A stretch of DNA of 64,000 nucleotides from CBDBCU01 sp965203435 (GTDB lineage Bacteria; Chloroflexota; Dehalococcoidia; Lucifugimonadales; UBA3495). Positions within the stretch are counted from its first letter, which is position 1; each line of letters starts with the position of its first letter. The stretch is taken from assembly GCA_965203435.1 (NCBI GenBank), contig CBDBCU010000008.1:248001-312000 (forward strand), written 5' to 3'. The notes under the pieces were generated by a model. It did not search any database. It worked only from the letters and a program-made list of their open reading frames with translations, and was not told the origin of the DNA. A program made the translations under genes and the position numbers. Shown here piece by piece: positions 31,848 through 40,956 of this stretch.

Positions 31848-32626
31848 TCCGGCTCCCTCCCGGCCAACCTTTCGGCGTCTTTAATGTAGCTGTGGGCATA
31901 AGCCACATCCCTAGCCATCCCCTCCGGCGGCCCGCAGATACCATCGCAGAGGCAGCCCTCGAACAGGCCGCCGCCCAGGGTCGAGTAGCGCCGGTCCAAA
32001 TCGGCCAGTTCCGGCTCTGTCCGGCTTAACCGCGAGAGGGCGCTGGATGCCTGGGATTCCTCGGCCAGTTCCTGGCCGGTGCGGGCCAGGATTAGACCAT
32101 CGGTAGCCAGCCAGGTGGCGTCCCAGGCTTTGCGGGCGGCCATCCGGGAATGGCCCTTTTCCAGCCATGCCAAGGCTTGGGCGTGGCAGTTATGGGCGGC
32201 GTGGAACAGTTCTTTGACGGTAGGGCCGGCAGCCCTTTGCGGCGCGGCGGCCAATTTTTCGACTTCCCGCAGGTAGGCGCCGGCGTCCCGGATGTCGACC
32301 GCTATGCCCCCGGCCAGAATGCTGGAAAAATCGTACAAGCCGTCCTGGTGCAGCAGGAAGTCCCGCAGGAGATTGTAGTGGGTCAAGAGGGGCCGCTGGG
32401 AGGGATTGTCCTGGGCAAACTGCTGCATCAGAACATTGGCCTCCCGCAAATCCTCCGGCTGCTGGCCGGTGCGGGACAGGATTAGGGCGTTGGTGGCGGT
32501 TAGGGCGGCCGCCCAGGCTTGGGCGGCGGCCTCGCGCAACTGCCCTTGTTCCAACAGATCCAGGGCTTGGGCGTGGTGGGCGTGGGCGGTTTGGAATAGT
32601 TCGTTGACGGTGTTGGTTTGGAGCAT
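31844..32626 (-). CDS. tandem two-domain HEPN-like helical protein (260 aa)
   Basis: Two repeats of the same helical domain: residues ~5-120 (VNELFQTAHAHHAQALDLLE...NALILSRTGQQPEDL...AGAYLREVEKLA) and ~130-255 (VKELFHAAHNCHAQALAWLE...DGLILARTGQEL...AHSYIKDAERLA). Each ends with a conserved Y-[LI]-[RK]-[ED]-x-E-[KR]-LA helix. It is the first gene of an operon with the single-domain paralogue and the ITPase-like gene. Internal duplication within an operon that also contains a separate copy shows repeated expansion of this domain here. Confidence 0.6.
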   Translation of the reverse strand: MLQTNTVNELFQTAHAHHAQALDLLEQGQLREAAAQAWAAALTATNALILSRTGQQPEDLREANVLMQQFAQDNPSQRPLLTHYNLLRDFLLHQDGLYDFSSILAGGIAVDIRDAGAYLREVEKLAAAPQRAAGPTVKELFHAAHNCHAQALAWLEKGHSRMAARKAWDATWLATDGLILARTGQELAEESQASSALSRLSRTEPELADLDRRYSTLGGGLFEGCLCDGICGPPEGMARDVAYAHSYIKDAERLAGREPE

Positions 32627-32696
32627 TTGGGGCCTCCGGGCCGGGGGGTGGATTGGGGGTTATTGTAACATATAAAACCATTCCCCGGCCATCCCT

Positions 32697-32799
32697 ACCG
32701 TCATTCCCGCGTAAGCGGGAATCCCGAACGGTACTGCCGTATAATGCCGCACCCTTGTCAAGCAACGGCGGGGATTCCCGCTTACGCGGGAATGACGGT
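32697..32799. repeat. REP-type inverted repeat (ACCGTCATTCCCGCG family)
   Basis: A complete copy in the ~305-bp gap between the HEPN-like operon (minus) and the collagen-like gene. Nothing else but the terminator at 32833 is seen. Confidence 0.9.
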
Positions 32800-32832
32800 T
32801 GCCGGGCGGCCGGGCAGTTGACACAAAAACAC

Positions 32833-32854
32833 CCCCCCGGCAGTTGCCGGGGGG
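32833..32854 (-). terminator. intrinsic terminator of the collagen-like gene
   Basis: On the minus strand a 10-bp stem CCCCCCGGCA/TGCCGGGGGG with a 2-nt loop is followed by TGTTTTTGTG, about 78 nt after the stop codon at 32932. Confidence 0.85.
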
Positions 32855-32931
32855 ATGGTTTTGCGTGGGTATGCCTGGGTTGGTTGGCCTTTGCCGCGAT
32901 TGCGGCGGTTGGCCGTTGCTGTTGCCGTTTT

Positions 32932-33666
32932 TTAGCGGCGCATGGTCATGGGCAGGGCGATGGCGATGATGACCGCTACGACGGCGATGATGATGGCGAT
33001 GATGCCGGTGGTGCCACTGGCATTAACGCCAGGCTGACCCGCCGGGCCGGTGGCGCCGGCCGCGCCATCCGCGCCGTCATTGCCGGCCGGGCCTTGAGCG
33101 CCGTCATTGCCGGGGGCGCCCTGGGGGCCTTGGGGACCCTCGGGGCCGCGGATGCCCGCCTCGCCCTGGGCACCGGCCGGGCCGTCAGCGCCAGCCGGAC
33201 CCTGGGGGCCGCGAGAGCCAGCCGCGCCGGGATCGCCCTTATCGCCCTTGTCGCCTTTGTCCCCCTTAGGGCCGGCGGGGCCAGCCGGGCCAGGGGCGCC
33301 GGGCGGGGCCGTCTGACCCTGGACGGTCAGGGCAAAGGGAGCGGCAGAGGTGCCGGTGCGATCGCCGCTTTGCCAAGTGGGATGGGACTCGTTAGCGTCC
33401 ACCCCGTCCACCTTGAAAGTGATGGGGCCGTCGGAACGGGAGACCAGCATAACAAAGGTGCCGCCGGCCGAGACGACCTTGGAACCGATTTGCTCGTCCC
33501 CGTCCCACGCCGTTACCGTGCTGCCGGCCGCCGCCGGGATGCCGTTAACCGTGGCCTTGCCGATAAAGATGTGGGGCCGGGCCTCCTGGGCCAAGGCCGC
33601 CGCCGGCAGGGCCGACAGCATCCCCACGATGGCAAGCAAGGCCAGGATTCTGCTGAGTTTTGCCAT
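32932..33666 (-). CDS. secreted collagen-like protein with C-terminal membrane anchor (244 aa)
   Basis: Signal peptide residues 1-26 (ALPAAALAQ). Residues ~30-115 form the module PHIFIGKATVNGIPAAAGST VTAWDGDEQIG, also present twice in the protein at 55816. About 30 Gly-X-Y triplets follow (GPAGPAGPKGDKGDKGDKGD and onward, rich in GPQ, GAQ and GND), forming a collagen triple helix. The C-terminus has TTGIIAIIIAVVAVIIAIAL, a transmembrane helix, and a short basic tail MTMRR. This suggests a trimeric surface stalk presenting the N-terminal module. It is co-oriented with the TIG protein at 33755. Confidence 0.88.
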   Translation of the reverse strand: MAKLSRILALLAIVGMLSALPAAALAQEARPHIFIGKATVNGIPAAAGSTVTAWDGDEQIGSKVVSAGGTFVMLVSRSDGPITFKVDGVDANESHPTWQSGDRTGTSAAPFALTVQGQTAPPGAPGPAGPAGPKGDKGDKGDKGDPGAAGSRGPQGPAGADGPAGAQGEAGIRGPEGPQGPQGAPGNDGAQGPAGNDGADGAAGATGPAGQPGVNASGTTGIIAIIIAVVAVIIAIALPMTMRR

Positions 33667-33754
33667 TGATTCCTCCTCTTTGACTGGCTTTCCGGGGGCA
33701 TCCGCCCCGCCGGCGGTTAAGCCGGCGGAGGGGATGCGGTTTCCTGGCCTTGGC

Positions 33755-36679
33755 TTACCAGACTACCAGGTTCCAGCAGTTGCCGTCGACGCAGGTCAGG
33801 TTGCGGGTCTTCCGGTTCAGGATAACTTCCTGGTCGGCGCCGATCAGTACCCAGTAGCTGGCGCCGGCGATGAAGTTTACCAAGGCGCTGTCGGCATCCG
33901 CGTCCTGTTCCACTTCCGGATCGTAGAAGCTCCAGCTCTTGGTGGTGTTGTTGAAGTAGAAGGCCCGGAGGAAGTTCTCGCCCATGCTGGCCACGGCCAC
34001 GGCCGCCGGAGTTTCCGCGCCAACCGCGTCGCCCGCGGTTACGGTGAAGCCGATGCTGGCGGTGGTGCCGCCGCTGATGCTCACCTCAATGGTCTGAACG
34101 CCGGTATCCAGGTCAGGGATCCGGATGTCGAAGTCCAGGCCGCCCGTGCGGGTGGTGTAAGGCGCGGGGCTGAGGGGGATCTCGATGTCCCCAATCTCAA
34201 CGCCGGTGACCGGAGTGCTGGAGCGGAAGCCTTGGCCGCGCACGGTTACCACGGTGCCCGGCGGGCCACTGCTCTGGGACAGGGACAGGTCACCCTCCGG
34301 CACCTGGTGGGTTACCGTGGTGGTGACGGGGATGTCGTTCTCCCCATACTCATAGACCACCCGGACGGTGTTGGTGGAGGGGATGGTCGCCAACCGGGGG
34401 ATGGTAATATCCGCCTCGAACCGTCCGCTGGCGTCCGGGGTCGTGCTGACCCGCAGGTCGCCGGCGCTGGAGGTATAGGTGATTTCCACGTTGAAGCTGT
34501 CGCCGCTGTCGTTCTTGCTGGGGAAGTTCTCCCCCCGTACCACGGCGACGGTGCCGCCCCGCCCGGTGGGCGGGTCAATGGTTACGGTGCGGGTCGGGAT
34601 GGTTACATCCACATCCCCGGTGCGGCCGCGGCTGTCCCGGACCACAATCTCCCGTACCCCTTCATCGGAAGTTACCTGGGTCAGGGGCAGGTCAATGGAG
34701 GCGGACCAGTTGCCGCCGCTGTCCACCCGGACATCATCGCCGTCGTTAATACGGCCGACCGGGATGGTTTCGCCGCCGATGGTCATCAGCGGAGTCACGG
34801 TTTCGTTCCCTTCAATAGCGCCGCAGCAAACCCGGCTGTTGGGGGTAAAGCCGGTGCCCACCAGGTTAATGCGCTGGTTAGCCAGCACGGTGCTGGGGGT
34901 GGACTTCACTACCGGGCCGCCGATGGTGATGGTGATGTTGTCCTTCTTGCCGCCGGCGGTGACCTGCAGGTCCAGCACGCCCTGCGGCGCCCAGTTCGGC
35001 ACGGTCATCCGGAAGTTGGCGCTGCCATCGCTGCCGGTGGTGGTGGCGCCCCAAACGACCTTGTTGGGAGTGGTGGCGCCGTGGGTGGCAACCTGGCGGG
35101 CCAGGTCCACCAAAGTTACCGGGGATCCGGCCGGGAAGTCGTACATCTGCACCAGGATGCTGTCGCCCGGATTGCCGCTGGCCGGGGAGGCCGAGATGGT
35201 GGGCGTCAGCTCGAACTTCTGCTTGTCGTCATTATGGGTGGCCGACTTGTTGGCCCCCTGACCGCGCCCGTCCACGGCGCCGACGAAGTTGTCGCCGACC
35301 CCGAAGGGCGGATTGTTGACGGTGAAGGTGCAGGAGCCGGTGTCGTCGCTGCCGACCTGGGCTACATCGCACAGGGTCACTTCGCCGGGATCCCGACGGC
35401 CGTTGAGGGGGGCTTTGTCCAGGAAAAAGCCCAAGGAAGTGCCGTTCTTGAAGCCCTCGCCGGTGGCGGTGACCGAGGTGCCGCGGCCGCCATCCTCTTC
35501 GGACAGCACAACCCGGCGGGGGACGGTGACCTCGTTGGTGGTCAGTTCCGGGGTGTTTGCGCTGGTGGTGATTTTGGCCGGGTAAGCGCCGCCCTCGCTG
35601 GGGTTGCTGACGCCGGCGCCCTGCCGAATGAGAACCGTAACCAGGTCGCCGGCCATGATGTCGTCGCCCCGGTCGTTTTCCGGGTTCATATCCGGCACGG
35701 TAACGGTCAGCTCTTCCCCGCTGATGGATATATCGGACGGGGCGATGAGGCCGCCGGTATAGCCGGACTCGTTGGCGAGGGAGCCGTCAGTGTTGTAGCG
35801 GGCGACGGCAGTAAGATCCGCGGTGTTCTCGGTCGCATCCACCCGCTGGTCGTTATCGTTGTTGTACCGGGCATCGCTGGACACGCCGACCGCGGTGGGA
35901 ATGGTGCTGCCGGGGAAGCCGAAGTCTTCCAGCTCGATGGTGATTTCCCCGATGCCCGAGACCAGGTCGGCCGGGGCGATGAACCGCACCGTTTGCGCGG
36001 TGTTGGACCCGGGGTTCACGCCGGACAGGGCGAGGGTGTTGTCCATCACGACCACCGAGAAGGTGTATTGAGAGGCCGAAATTTCGCCCTCGGCACCGTA
36101 AGTGGCGTGTTGCGTGCGAGCCGAGTGGTCGCTAAAATCCCAACCCTGAACCCTCAGCGTGGCAGTGCCGGCCTTCTTTCCCGTGATGGTAACCTCGGTG
36201 CTGCTGGCGCTTACGGGGATGTTCGTGGTATCCACGGTCGTGGCGTCCGTCTGCGGGACCGCGGCCGTCAAGGTAACCACGGGGTCCGTCGTGTTCAACC
36301 CCGTTTCATACAGCCGCCAATTGTCAATCTCAGTGGCCGCCGCGGGCGTGGCCTTGGTAATATCCTGAACGATGTCCGCCAGGTCAACGGTAAAGGTGTC
36401 CCCTACGGCCAAGCGCATATTGGCCGGCGCGTTGGTGCCTTTTTGGTACCGGCTAGCCACAAGGGCGGTAGCAAGGCCATCCTGGGTCTCCTCAGCGAAA
36501 GCCGGGATCGGCAAGGCCGTCGTCTGGGACTGGAAGTCCACGGGTTGGGCGAGGCCGCGGGCGTTGGGGGCGTCAGAGCCGGCGAAGGCCGGGCTGAGGC
36601 TGAACGCGCCGAAGGCGGCGGCCAGCGCGAGGGCTGCCACCACGGCCAAGCCGATGAATGGGGTAAGTCTTTTTGCCAT
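33755..36679 (-). CDS. large secreted IPT/TIG-domain protein with C-terminal Trp-rich domain (974 aa)
   Basis: Signal peptide MAKRLTPFIGLAVVAALALA...SPAFA (residues 1-33); GGAGC precedes the ATG at 36679. The N-terminal ~300 residues are Ig/cadherin-like (VEITGKKAGTATLRVQGW, ITIELEDFGFPG). TIG-like units follow, with GRGTSVTATGEGFKNGTSLG, GRGGTVAVVRGENFPSKNDS and GPPGTVVTVRGQGFRSSTPV. The last ~75 residues are the Trp-rich domain FLRAFYFNNTTKSWSFYDP...YWVLIG...LTCVDGNCWNLVVW. It is a longer paralogue of the 18155 protein, matching it over ~600 residues. It is probably an abundant surface-layer or adhesion protein. It is separated by 88 bp from the collagen-like gene downstream. Confidence 0.85.
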   Translation of the reverse strand: MAKRLTPFIGLAVVAALALAAAFGAFSLSPAFAGSDAPNARGLAQPVDFQSQTTALPIPAFAEETQDGLATALVASRYQKGTNAPANMRLAVGDTFTVDLADIVQDITKATPAAATEIDNWRLYETGLNTTDPVVTLTAAVPQTDATTVDTTNIPVSASSTEVTITGKKAGTATLRVQGWDFSDHSARTQHATYGAEGEISASQYTFSVVVMDNTLALSGVNPGSNTAQTVRFIAPADLVSGIGEITIELEDFGFPGSTIPTAVGVSSDARYNNDNDQRVDATENTADLTAVARYNTDGSLANESGYTGGLIAPSDISISGEELTVTVPDMNPENDRGDDIMAGDLVTVLIRQGAGVSNPSEGGAYPAKITTSANTPELTTNEVTVPRRVVLSEEDGGRGTSVTATGEGFKNGTSLGFFLDKAPLNGRRDPGEVTLCDVAQVGSDDTGSCTFTVNNPPFGVGDNFVGAVDGRGQGANKSATHNDDKQKFELTPTISASPASGNPGDSILVQMYDFPAGSPVTLVDLARQVATHGATTPNKVVWGATTTGSDGSANFRMTVPNWAPQGVLDLQVTAGGKKDNITITIGGPVVKSTPSTVLANQRINLVGTGFTPNSRVCCGAIEGNETVTPLMTIGGETIPVGRINDGDDVRVDSGGNWSASIDLPLTQVTSDEGVREIVVRDSRGRTGDVDVTIPTRTVTIDPPTGRGGTVAVVRGENFPSKNDSGDSFNVEITYTSSAGDLRVSTTPDASGRFEADITIPRLATIPSTNTVRVVYEYGENDIPVTTTVTHQVPEGDLSLSQSSGPPGTVVTVRGQGFRSSTPVTGVEIGDIEIPLSPAPYTTRTGGLDFDIRIPDLDTGVQTIEVSISGGTTASIGFTVTAGDAVGAETPAAVAVASMGENFLRAFYFNNTTKSWSFYDPEVEQDADADSALVNFIAGASYWVLIGADQEVILNRKTRNLTCVDGNCWNLVVW

Positions 36680-36898
36680 AAAATCCGCTCCTTTAGAATA
36701 GGGTAGGCGCAGGATAACCGGGGAAGTATTACGCCAGTGTTACCGGGCGGGGCCGGGTTTGGGATTGGCCTTTTTGCCGCCGGGGGGCGGGCAGAAGGCG
36801 GCCGGCTCTGGGGGTATAGGCTCTCCTTTGCTGGCGCAAAACCGGTTAGGGATAAGGGTAACCGGGGCTTTTTCTCCGTCCGGGTTGTCCGTCCGTAT

Positions 36899-37414
36899 CC
36901 GCTCATCCTGAACGGGTTGAAGGATGAACCCGTTGCCGGGCGTCCCATCCGCTCATCCTGAACTTGTTGAAGGATGGGGCAAGGCGGGAAAAAAGCCGTT
37001 GGCAATAGATTTAACACCCGGGAATAGGGCTTGTCAAGGCATAAAAGGGGCGGGAAAAGGGATTTTGGGGGAATTTTAAGAAAAGGTTCATTTTGCCTTT
37101 TCATCCTTCAACAAGTTCAGGATGAGCGGGGGTGGTGGGGCAGACCCCGACCGTCATTCCCGCGTAAGCGGGAATCCCGGCGGCGGGTTGGAGGGCAAAG
37201 GGCTGGTCTTTTCAATGCCGTTCGGGATTCCCGCTTACGCGGGAATGACGGTGGGGGGCGGCGAGGATGCGGCGCTATAAGGCAGTACCGTCGGGATTCC
37301 CGCTTACGCGGGAATGACGGTGGGGGGCGGGAAGGACGGTGGGGAGGGGGTTGGCGGGCAAGGGGCTGGTCTTTTCAGTACCGTGGGGATTCCCGCTTAC
37401 GCGGGAATGACGGT
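36899..37414. repeat. dense mixed repeat block
   Basis: Within the 868-bp gap 36680-37547 lie two GTTCAGGATGAGCGG units (36899-36976), one more at 37100-37127 and then a REP cluster at 37150-37414. The cluster has one full palindrome and two further right arms separated by GGTGGGGGGCGG-type spacers. No gene is seen; 36680-36898 shows nothing recognisable beyond the upstream region of the TIG gene. Confidence 0.85.
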
Positions 37415-37463
37415 AGGGAGGGGGCGGGAAGGACGGTGGGGGGCGGCGCGGGCGTTTCCAAAA

Positions 37464-37509
37464 TTAGTGACGCTGGCCCGGGGACAAGGCGGGGGAAAGG
37501 CGCTATACT
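37464..37509 (+). promoter_or_regulatory. promoter with TTAGTGACGCT element upstream of the 79-aa gene
   Basis: TTAGTGACGCT (37464-37474), GGGACA (37481-37486), 17-bp spacer, TATACT (37504-37509). Confidence 0.6.
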
Positions 37510-37547
37510 GCCGTTGTCCCAGGAAATCAAATTAAGGAGGGCGGTCA

Positions 37548-37787
37548 ATGACGCCTATTGAGGAACGGGGCCGTCCGTTGGAGGGGGTGTTTCGCCAGTT
37601 CGCCGTCGTGGTGAGCAATATGGTTACCCGGGAGGAGCTGCGGGCGGCCGTTGAGACTTCGGAGCAGCGGCTGCTGGCGGAAATCCGCGCTGAGATTCGG
37701 GCGGCGGAGCTGCGGATTATCAAGTGGAATGTCGGCACCATCATCGCGTCGGTGGCTTTGGCGGTGGCGGCCATCAAGCTGCTGTGA
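37548..37787 (+). CDS. small coiled-coil protein with C-terminal membrane anchor (79 aa)
   Basis: Begins MTPIEERGRPLEGVFRQFAV. A charged coiled-coil segment (REELRAAVETSEQRLLAEIR AEIRAAELRI, ~28-57) and a C-terminal hydrophobic helix (WNVGTIIASVALAVAAIKLL) follow. AAGGAGGG lies upstream. The tail-anchored coiled coil resembles DUF1640-type small membrane proteins. The promoter layout matches that of the coiled-coil nuclease-like gene at 40050, including the TTAGTGACGC-type element and the GGCGCTATAmT -10 region, so the two may be co-regulated. The function is unknown. Confidence 0.65.
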   Translation: MTPIEERGRPLEGVFRQFAVVVSNMVTREELRAAVETSEQRLLAEIRAEIRAAELRIIKWNVGTIIASVALAVAAIKLL

Positions 37788-37819
37788 GGGGGGGTGGCCC
37801 GCGCCGCGGGTAGCGGGGT

Positions 37820-37980
37820 CATCCTTCAACAAGTTCAGGATGAGCGGGGGTGGGGACGGATTCAAACATGGATAGACAGGATAGACAGGATTCTATATTT
37901 GCCGGGAACGGTTATTGACCGTCAGTACCGTTCTATATAGATAAAAATATCCTGTGTATCCTGTTAATCCATGTTTGAAT
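37820..37980. repeat. GTTCAGGATGAGCGG unit followed by a complete ACATGGATAGACAGGAT inverted repeat
   Basis: One unit at 37820-37847, then arms TTCAAACATGGATAGACAGG... and complement (37861-37980), enclosing GGTTATTGACC and TACCGTTCT as in the 15841 copy. Confidence 0.9.
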
Positions 37981-38008
37981 CCGTTTCCCCGGGGCGGTGG
38001 GGGCGGCC

Positions 38009-39604
38009 TTATTCCGGTACCGGTACCGCTGTGTTCCAGAGCTGTCCCGATAGGGGCAGATACTGGCCGGTGATGATGTGGGCGAGGGGGTAATCGGGCA
38101 GGGGGATTTGCATTGTGCAGCGCTCGGGGGAAAAGCGGCCGCCGGCGTCGGCAAAGCTGAAAAGGCGGGTTTCGTAGCCGCGTTCCCGGAGGGGCGGCGG
38201 CAGGTCGGCCAAATCCTGCGGCGTCCAATCCACAAAGAACCGGGGTTCCGTGTCCTCCGGATCGCAGTTCTCCCGGACATATTCCAGATAGTTGCCCTCC
38301 GTCCGCAGGTACACTTGGAATGCGAGGGGGGCTAACGGGGCGGGGGATTCGGCCGGCCGGCGGGCGGCGGCCAGGGGGGAATCCGGGCGGGCCGGGCCGG
38401 CTCCGGTCAAACGCCGCAGGGCCGGCTCCAGCCGTTGCACCATTTCCGCCGCCAGCCGTTCGTTCCCCCGGTCGTTCAGGTGGCAACAAGGATCGCCATA
38501 AAGGGTTTCGGGGTGGTCGGCGAAAATCCCGGTCAGGTCAAAGTAATGGACGCCCGGGCTTTGCAAATCCGGGTTGAACGCGGTCAGCAGGGGATAGCCC
38601 TGGGTCACCAGGGGCAAAAACCCTTCCTGGGGGGCATAGGCCGATGCTAGTTCCTCCGGGCTCAGGGGTTTGGAATCCGGCACATACTGATTGGGCTGGA
38701 GAAAGTGGTAATAGTCGGCGCCGCCCAAGGCGGCCAGGCGGGCCAGCATCAGGGAGCTGCGATACCAGAATCGGGCCGCCGCGGGCCGCAGTTCCTCTAT
38801 CTCTTGCCGGGTTTTGGGGCCTTGGCGCTCGAAGTTGTAAGCCGCCGCGGCGGCGGCCGCCAGTTCGTGGTTCAATTGGATAATTTCCGCGGCGACCCTT
38901 TCCTGGCGGTAGCGGTTCGCCAGGCCGAAAACCGCCGACCCGCGCAGGATAGAAGTTTCTCCGGCGGCCCGCAGCCGCGCTTGTTCCCGGCGCAACACTC
39001 CGAGGCGCCCAGTCCGCAAAACCTCCTGGCCGGTCAGGCCCACCCGCTTATCCCACCATTTGGGAAAGAAGGGAAATATGATCTCCCCATCTATGCTGGA
39101 GATAATTTCGTTGAACCCGTCCAGATTGACGATGAGGTCAAACTCGCCGCCTTGCAGCAGGGTATTGGCGACAATCAGGGTTTGCTGCGGTTGCTTGGCC
39201 CCCCGGTTCGCCAGGCCGAGGACGAGGGGCCGCCGCGCCGGGGCGTTGGCGGCGAACCAGCGGTTCAGGGCGCTCTGGAGAAAGGGTTCGATCCGCTCCG
39301 CGACCGAGCCGCCGAGGAGGCCGACCACGGCCGTGTCCTCCCGGCGCAGCCGCGGCGGCGTGGCGTTAAGGGCGTGGTAGGGGTACTGGTGGGTAAAGCC
39401 GTAAAAGGGATGGGGGATCAGCCAGGGCTCGAAAGGCTCCGGGCTGGTGGGCAGGGCGGGAGAATCCGACGGCACCGCCGGCCGGCTGCCGCCATATCCC
39501 TGACCATAGGCCGCATAGTAGGCAATCCGGGCCATCCCCTCCAGGACCAGGAGGGTCAGCAGCAGCAGCAGGCCGTAGTAGAGGATTTTTTTGCGGAAAG
39601 GCAT
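38009..39604 (-). CDS. membrane-anchored SGNH/GDSL hydrolase-like protein (531 aa)
   Basis: An N-terminal transmembrane helix (ILYYGLLLLLTLLVLEGMAR, residues 6-25) anchors an extracytoplasmic domain. Block I is VVGLLGGSVAERI, with GGS in place of GDS supplying the Ser nucleophile. Block III-like residues are NLDGFNEI (N-x-x-G-x-N-E). Block V is DPCCHLNDRGNERLAAEM with Asp-x3-His. This arrangement is typical of SGNH acyl-esterases/acetyltransferases acting on envelope polysaccharides. A proline-rich stretch and a further ~90-residue C-terminal domain follow. No clear RBS is seen, so the start is moderately secure. Confidence 0.75.
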   Translation of the reverse strand: MPFRKKILYYGLLLLLTLLVLEGMARIAYYAAYGQGYGGSRPAVPSDSPALPTSPEPFEPWLIPHPFYGFTHQYPYHALNATPPRLRREDTAVVGLLGGSVAERIEPFLQSALNRWFAANAPARRPLVLGLANRGAKQPQQTLIVANTLLQGGEFDLIVNLDGFNEIISSIDGEIIFPFFPKWWDKRVGLTGQEVLRTGRLGVLRREQARLRAAGETSILRGSAVFGLANRYRQERVAAEIIQLNHELAAAAAAAYNFERQGPKTRQEIEELRPAAARFWYRSSLMLARLAALGGADYYHFLQPNQYVPDSKPLSPEELASAYAPQEGFLPLVTQGYPLLTAFNPDLQSPGVHYFDLTGIFADHPETLYGDPCCHLNDRGNERLAAEMVQRLEPALRRLTGAGPARPDSPLAAARRPAESPAPLAPLAFQVYLRTEGNYLEYVRENCDPEDTEPRFFVDWTPQDLADLPPPLRERGYETRLFSFADAGGRFSPERCTMQIPLPDYPLAHIITGQYLPLSGQLWNTAVPVPE

Positions 39605-39808
39605 GGGACTTTTCGTTTTCCGGGTCGGTTCCAGGGGGCAGCCGCCAAGTCGGCCGCCAAGCCGGCCGCCCCCTGCTTAATCCGGGGGCAAGGCAGCAAT
39701 TGGGGCCAGGGCAATTTATGATAGCCGCTGTCGCCCGGGCGGCGCAAGGGGGATTGGGGGGCAAGCTTGGGCCAGGGCCTATATAACCGTCCTTCCCGCC
39801 CCCACCCC

Positions 39809-39955
39809 TGCTCATCCTGAACTTGTTGAAGGAGAGGCGGACGGACACTCGCTACCCCCGTTCATCCTGAACTGCCCTTTCCGTTCATCCTGAACTTGTT
39901 GAAGGATGGGCGGCCACCCGCCACCCCCGTTCATCCTGAACTTGTTGAAGGAGGG
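39809..39955. repeat. three GTTCAGGATGAGCGG-type repeats
   Basis: Three inverted units (CTCATCCTGAACTTGTTGAA and TTCATCCTGAACTTGTTGAA variants). With the promoter at 39977 they account for the 445-bp gap 39605-40049; 39605-39808 shows nothing recognisable. Confidence 0.8.
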
Positions 39956-39976
39956 GCTAGGCGGCCGTTTCCAAAA

Positions 39977-40022
39977 TTGGTGACGCCGGGCGGGAGACAA
40001 GGCGGCGGAAAGGCGCTATAAT
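39977..40022 (+). promoter_or_regulatory. promoter with TTGGTGACGCC element upstream of the coiled-coil nuclease-like gene
   Basis: TTGGTGACGCC (39977-39987), GAGACA (39994-39999), 17-bp spacer, TATAAT (40017-40022). The whole region from GTTTCCAAAATT to the -10 box is closely similar to 37455-37509. Confidence 0.6.
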
Positions 40023-40049
40023 GGGGGAATAATAAGGAGGGGCGGCCAA

Positions 40050-40940
40050 ATGACTACGGCTACTACAATTAACGACATCGGCGATTTGGCGCGGATTTTG
40101 GCGGAACGGCCGGAGTGGGCGGAAACTTTGCGTTCTCTGCTCTTGTCCCGGGAGGTGCTGACCCAGCCGGAAAAGCTGGCGCAGCTGACCGAACGGGTGG
40201 AGGGGCTGACCGCGGGCTTTGACCAGTTCATCCGGGAGACCCGGGAAATCAACGCCCGGGCTGACGCGCGGATGGATGCCCTCACCACCGAACTGCGGGC
40301 GTTCATCGCCGAGCAACGGGAAATCAACGCCCGGGCCGACGAGCGGATGGAGCGCTTTGACCAGTTCATCCTGGAGATGCGGGAATACAACCGGCGGGCC
40401 GACGAGCGGATGGAGAAGTTCACGCTGGAAATGCGGGAACACAACGAGCTGGCCAAGTTCCGGATGGATCGGTTTGACGACCGGCTGGGCAGCTATCTGG
40501 GGGATCTGCTGGAGAATCGGCTGCACGGGCGCATCGTGCCGCTGATTGCCAACCGCTTTGGCTTGCGGCGGACGATTATCCTGAAAAGCCGGTTTTTCCA
40601 GATGGATCCGGGCTTGTACGAGCAGCTGGATGCCGCCGAGGACGCCGGCCAGATCAGCCTGCGCCAGAACTGCCAGCTGCAATTGACCGACTTTATCCTG
40701 CGGGGGGTGCGGAAGGATACCCGGGAGCCGGCCTATGTGGTGGTGGAAGCCTCCCGCACTATCAAGGAATACGACATCTCCCGGGCCCGGGAGCGGGCCG
40801 ACATCCTGGCCGCGGTTACCGGGGCCGCCGCTTTCCCGGCCGCCATCGGCAACCTGATCGCTGAACCCCAGGAAAGCCAGGCCGCCGACAGCGCCGTAGC
40901 CATCCTCCAGGTGCCGGAACCGGAGCCGGAACGGGATTAA
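40050..40940 (+). CDS. coiled-coil protein with DUF3782-like nuclease-fold domain (296 aa)
   Basis: Third member of the family at 13035 and 14053. The N-terminal segment REVLTQPEKLAQLTERVEGL resembles QELLKLPEKLAALTERVDQF of the 13035 protein. Several 20-24-residue coiled-coil repeats follow (REINARADARMDALTTELRA, REINARADERMERFDQFI, REYNRRADERMEKFTLEM). The C-terminal domain has CQLQLTDFILRGVRKDTREP and AYVVVEASRTIKEYDISRAR ERADIL, with D...ExSR...DI and no catalytic Lys. It is intact, has GGAGGGG before the ATG, and may act in DNA binding or restriction. Confidence 0.7.
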   Translation: MTTATTINDIGDLARILAERPEWAETLRSLLLSREVLTQPEKLAQLTERVEGLTAGFDQFIRETREINARADARMDALTTELRAFIAEQREINARADERMERFDQFILEMREYNRRADERMEKFTLEMREHNELAKFRMDRFDDRLGSYLGDLLENRLHGRIVPLIANRFGLRRTIILKSRFFQMDPGLYEQLDAAEDAGQISLRQNCQLQLTDFILRGVRKDTREPAYVVVEASRTIKEYDISRARERADILAAVTGAAAFPAAIGNLIAEPQESQAADSAVAILQVPEPEPERD

Positions 40941-40956
40941 CCGGCGGCCCTTCCCC

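Noticed and set aside
33350..36706. Plus-strand open frame of 1118 codons opposite the TIG and collagen-like genes
   Set aside because: It spans both minus-strand genes, which have signal peptides, TIG repeats and Gly-X-Y repeats. The plus frame is a Gly/Ala-rich shadow without homology.
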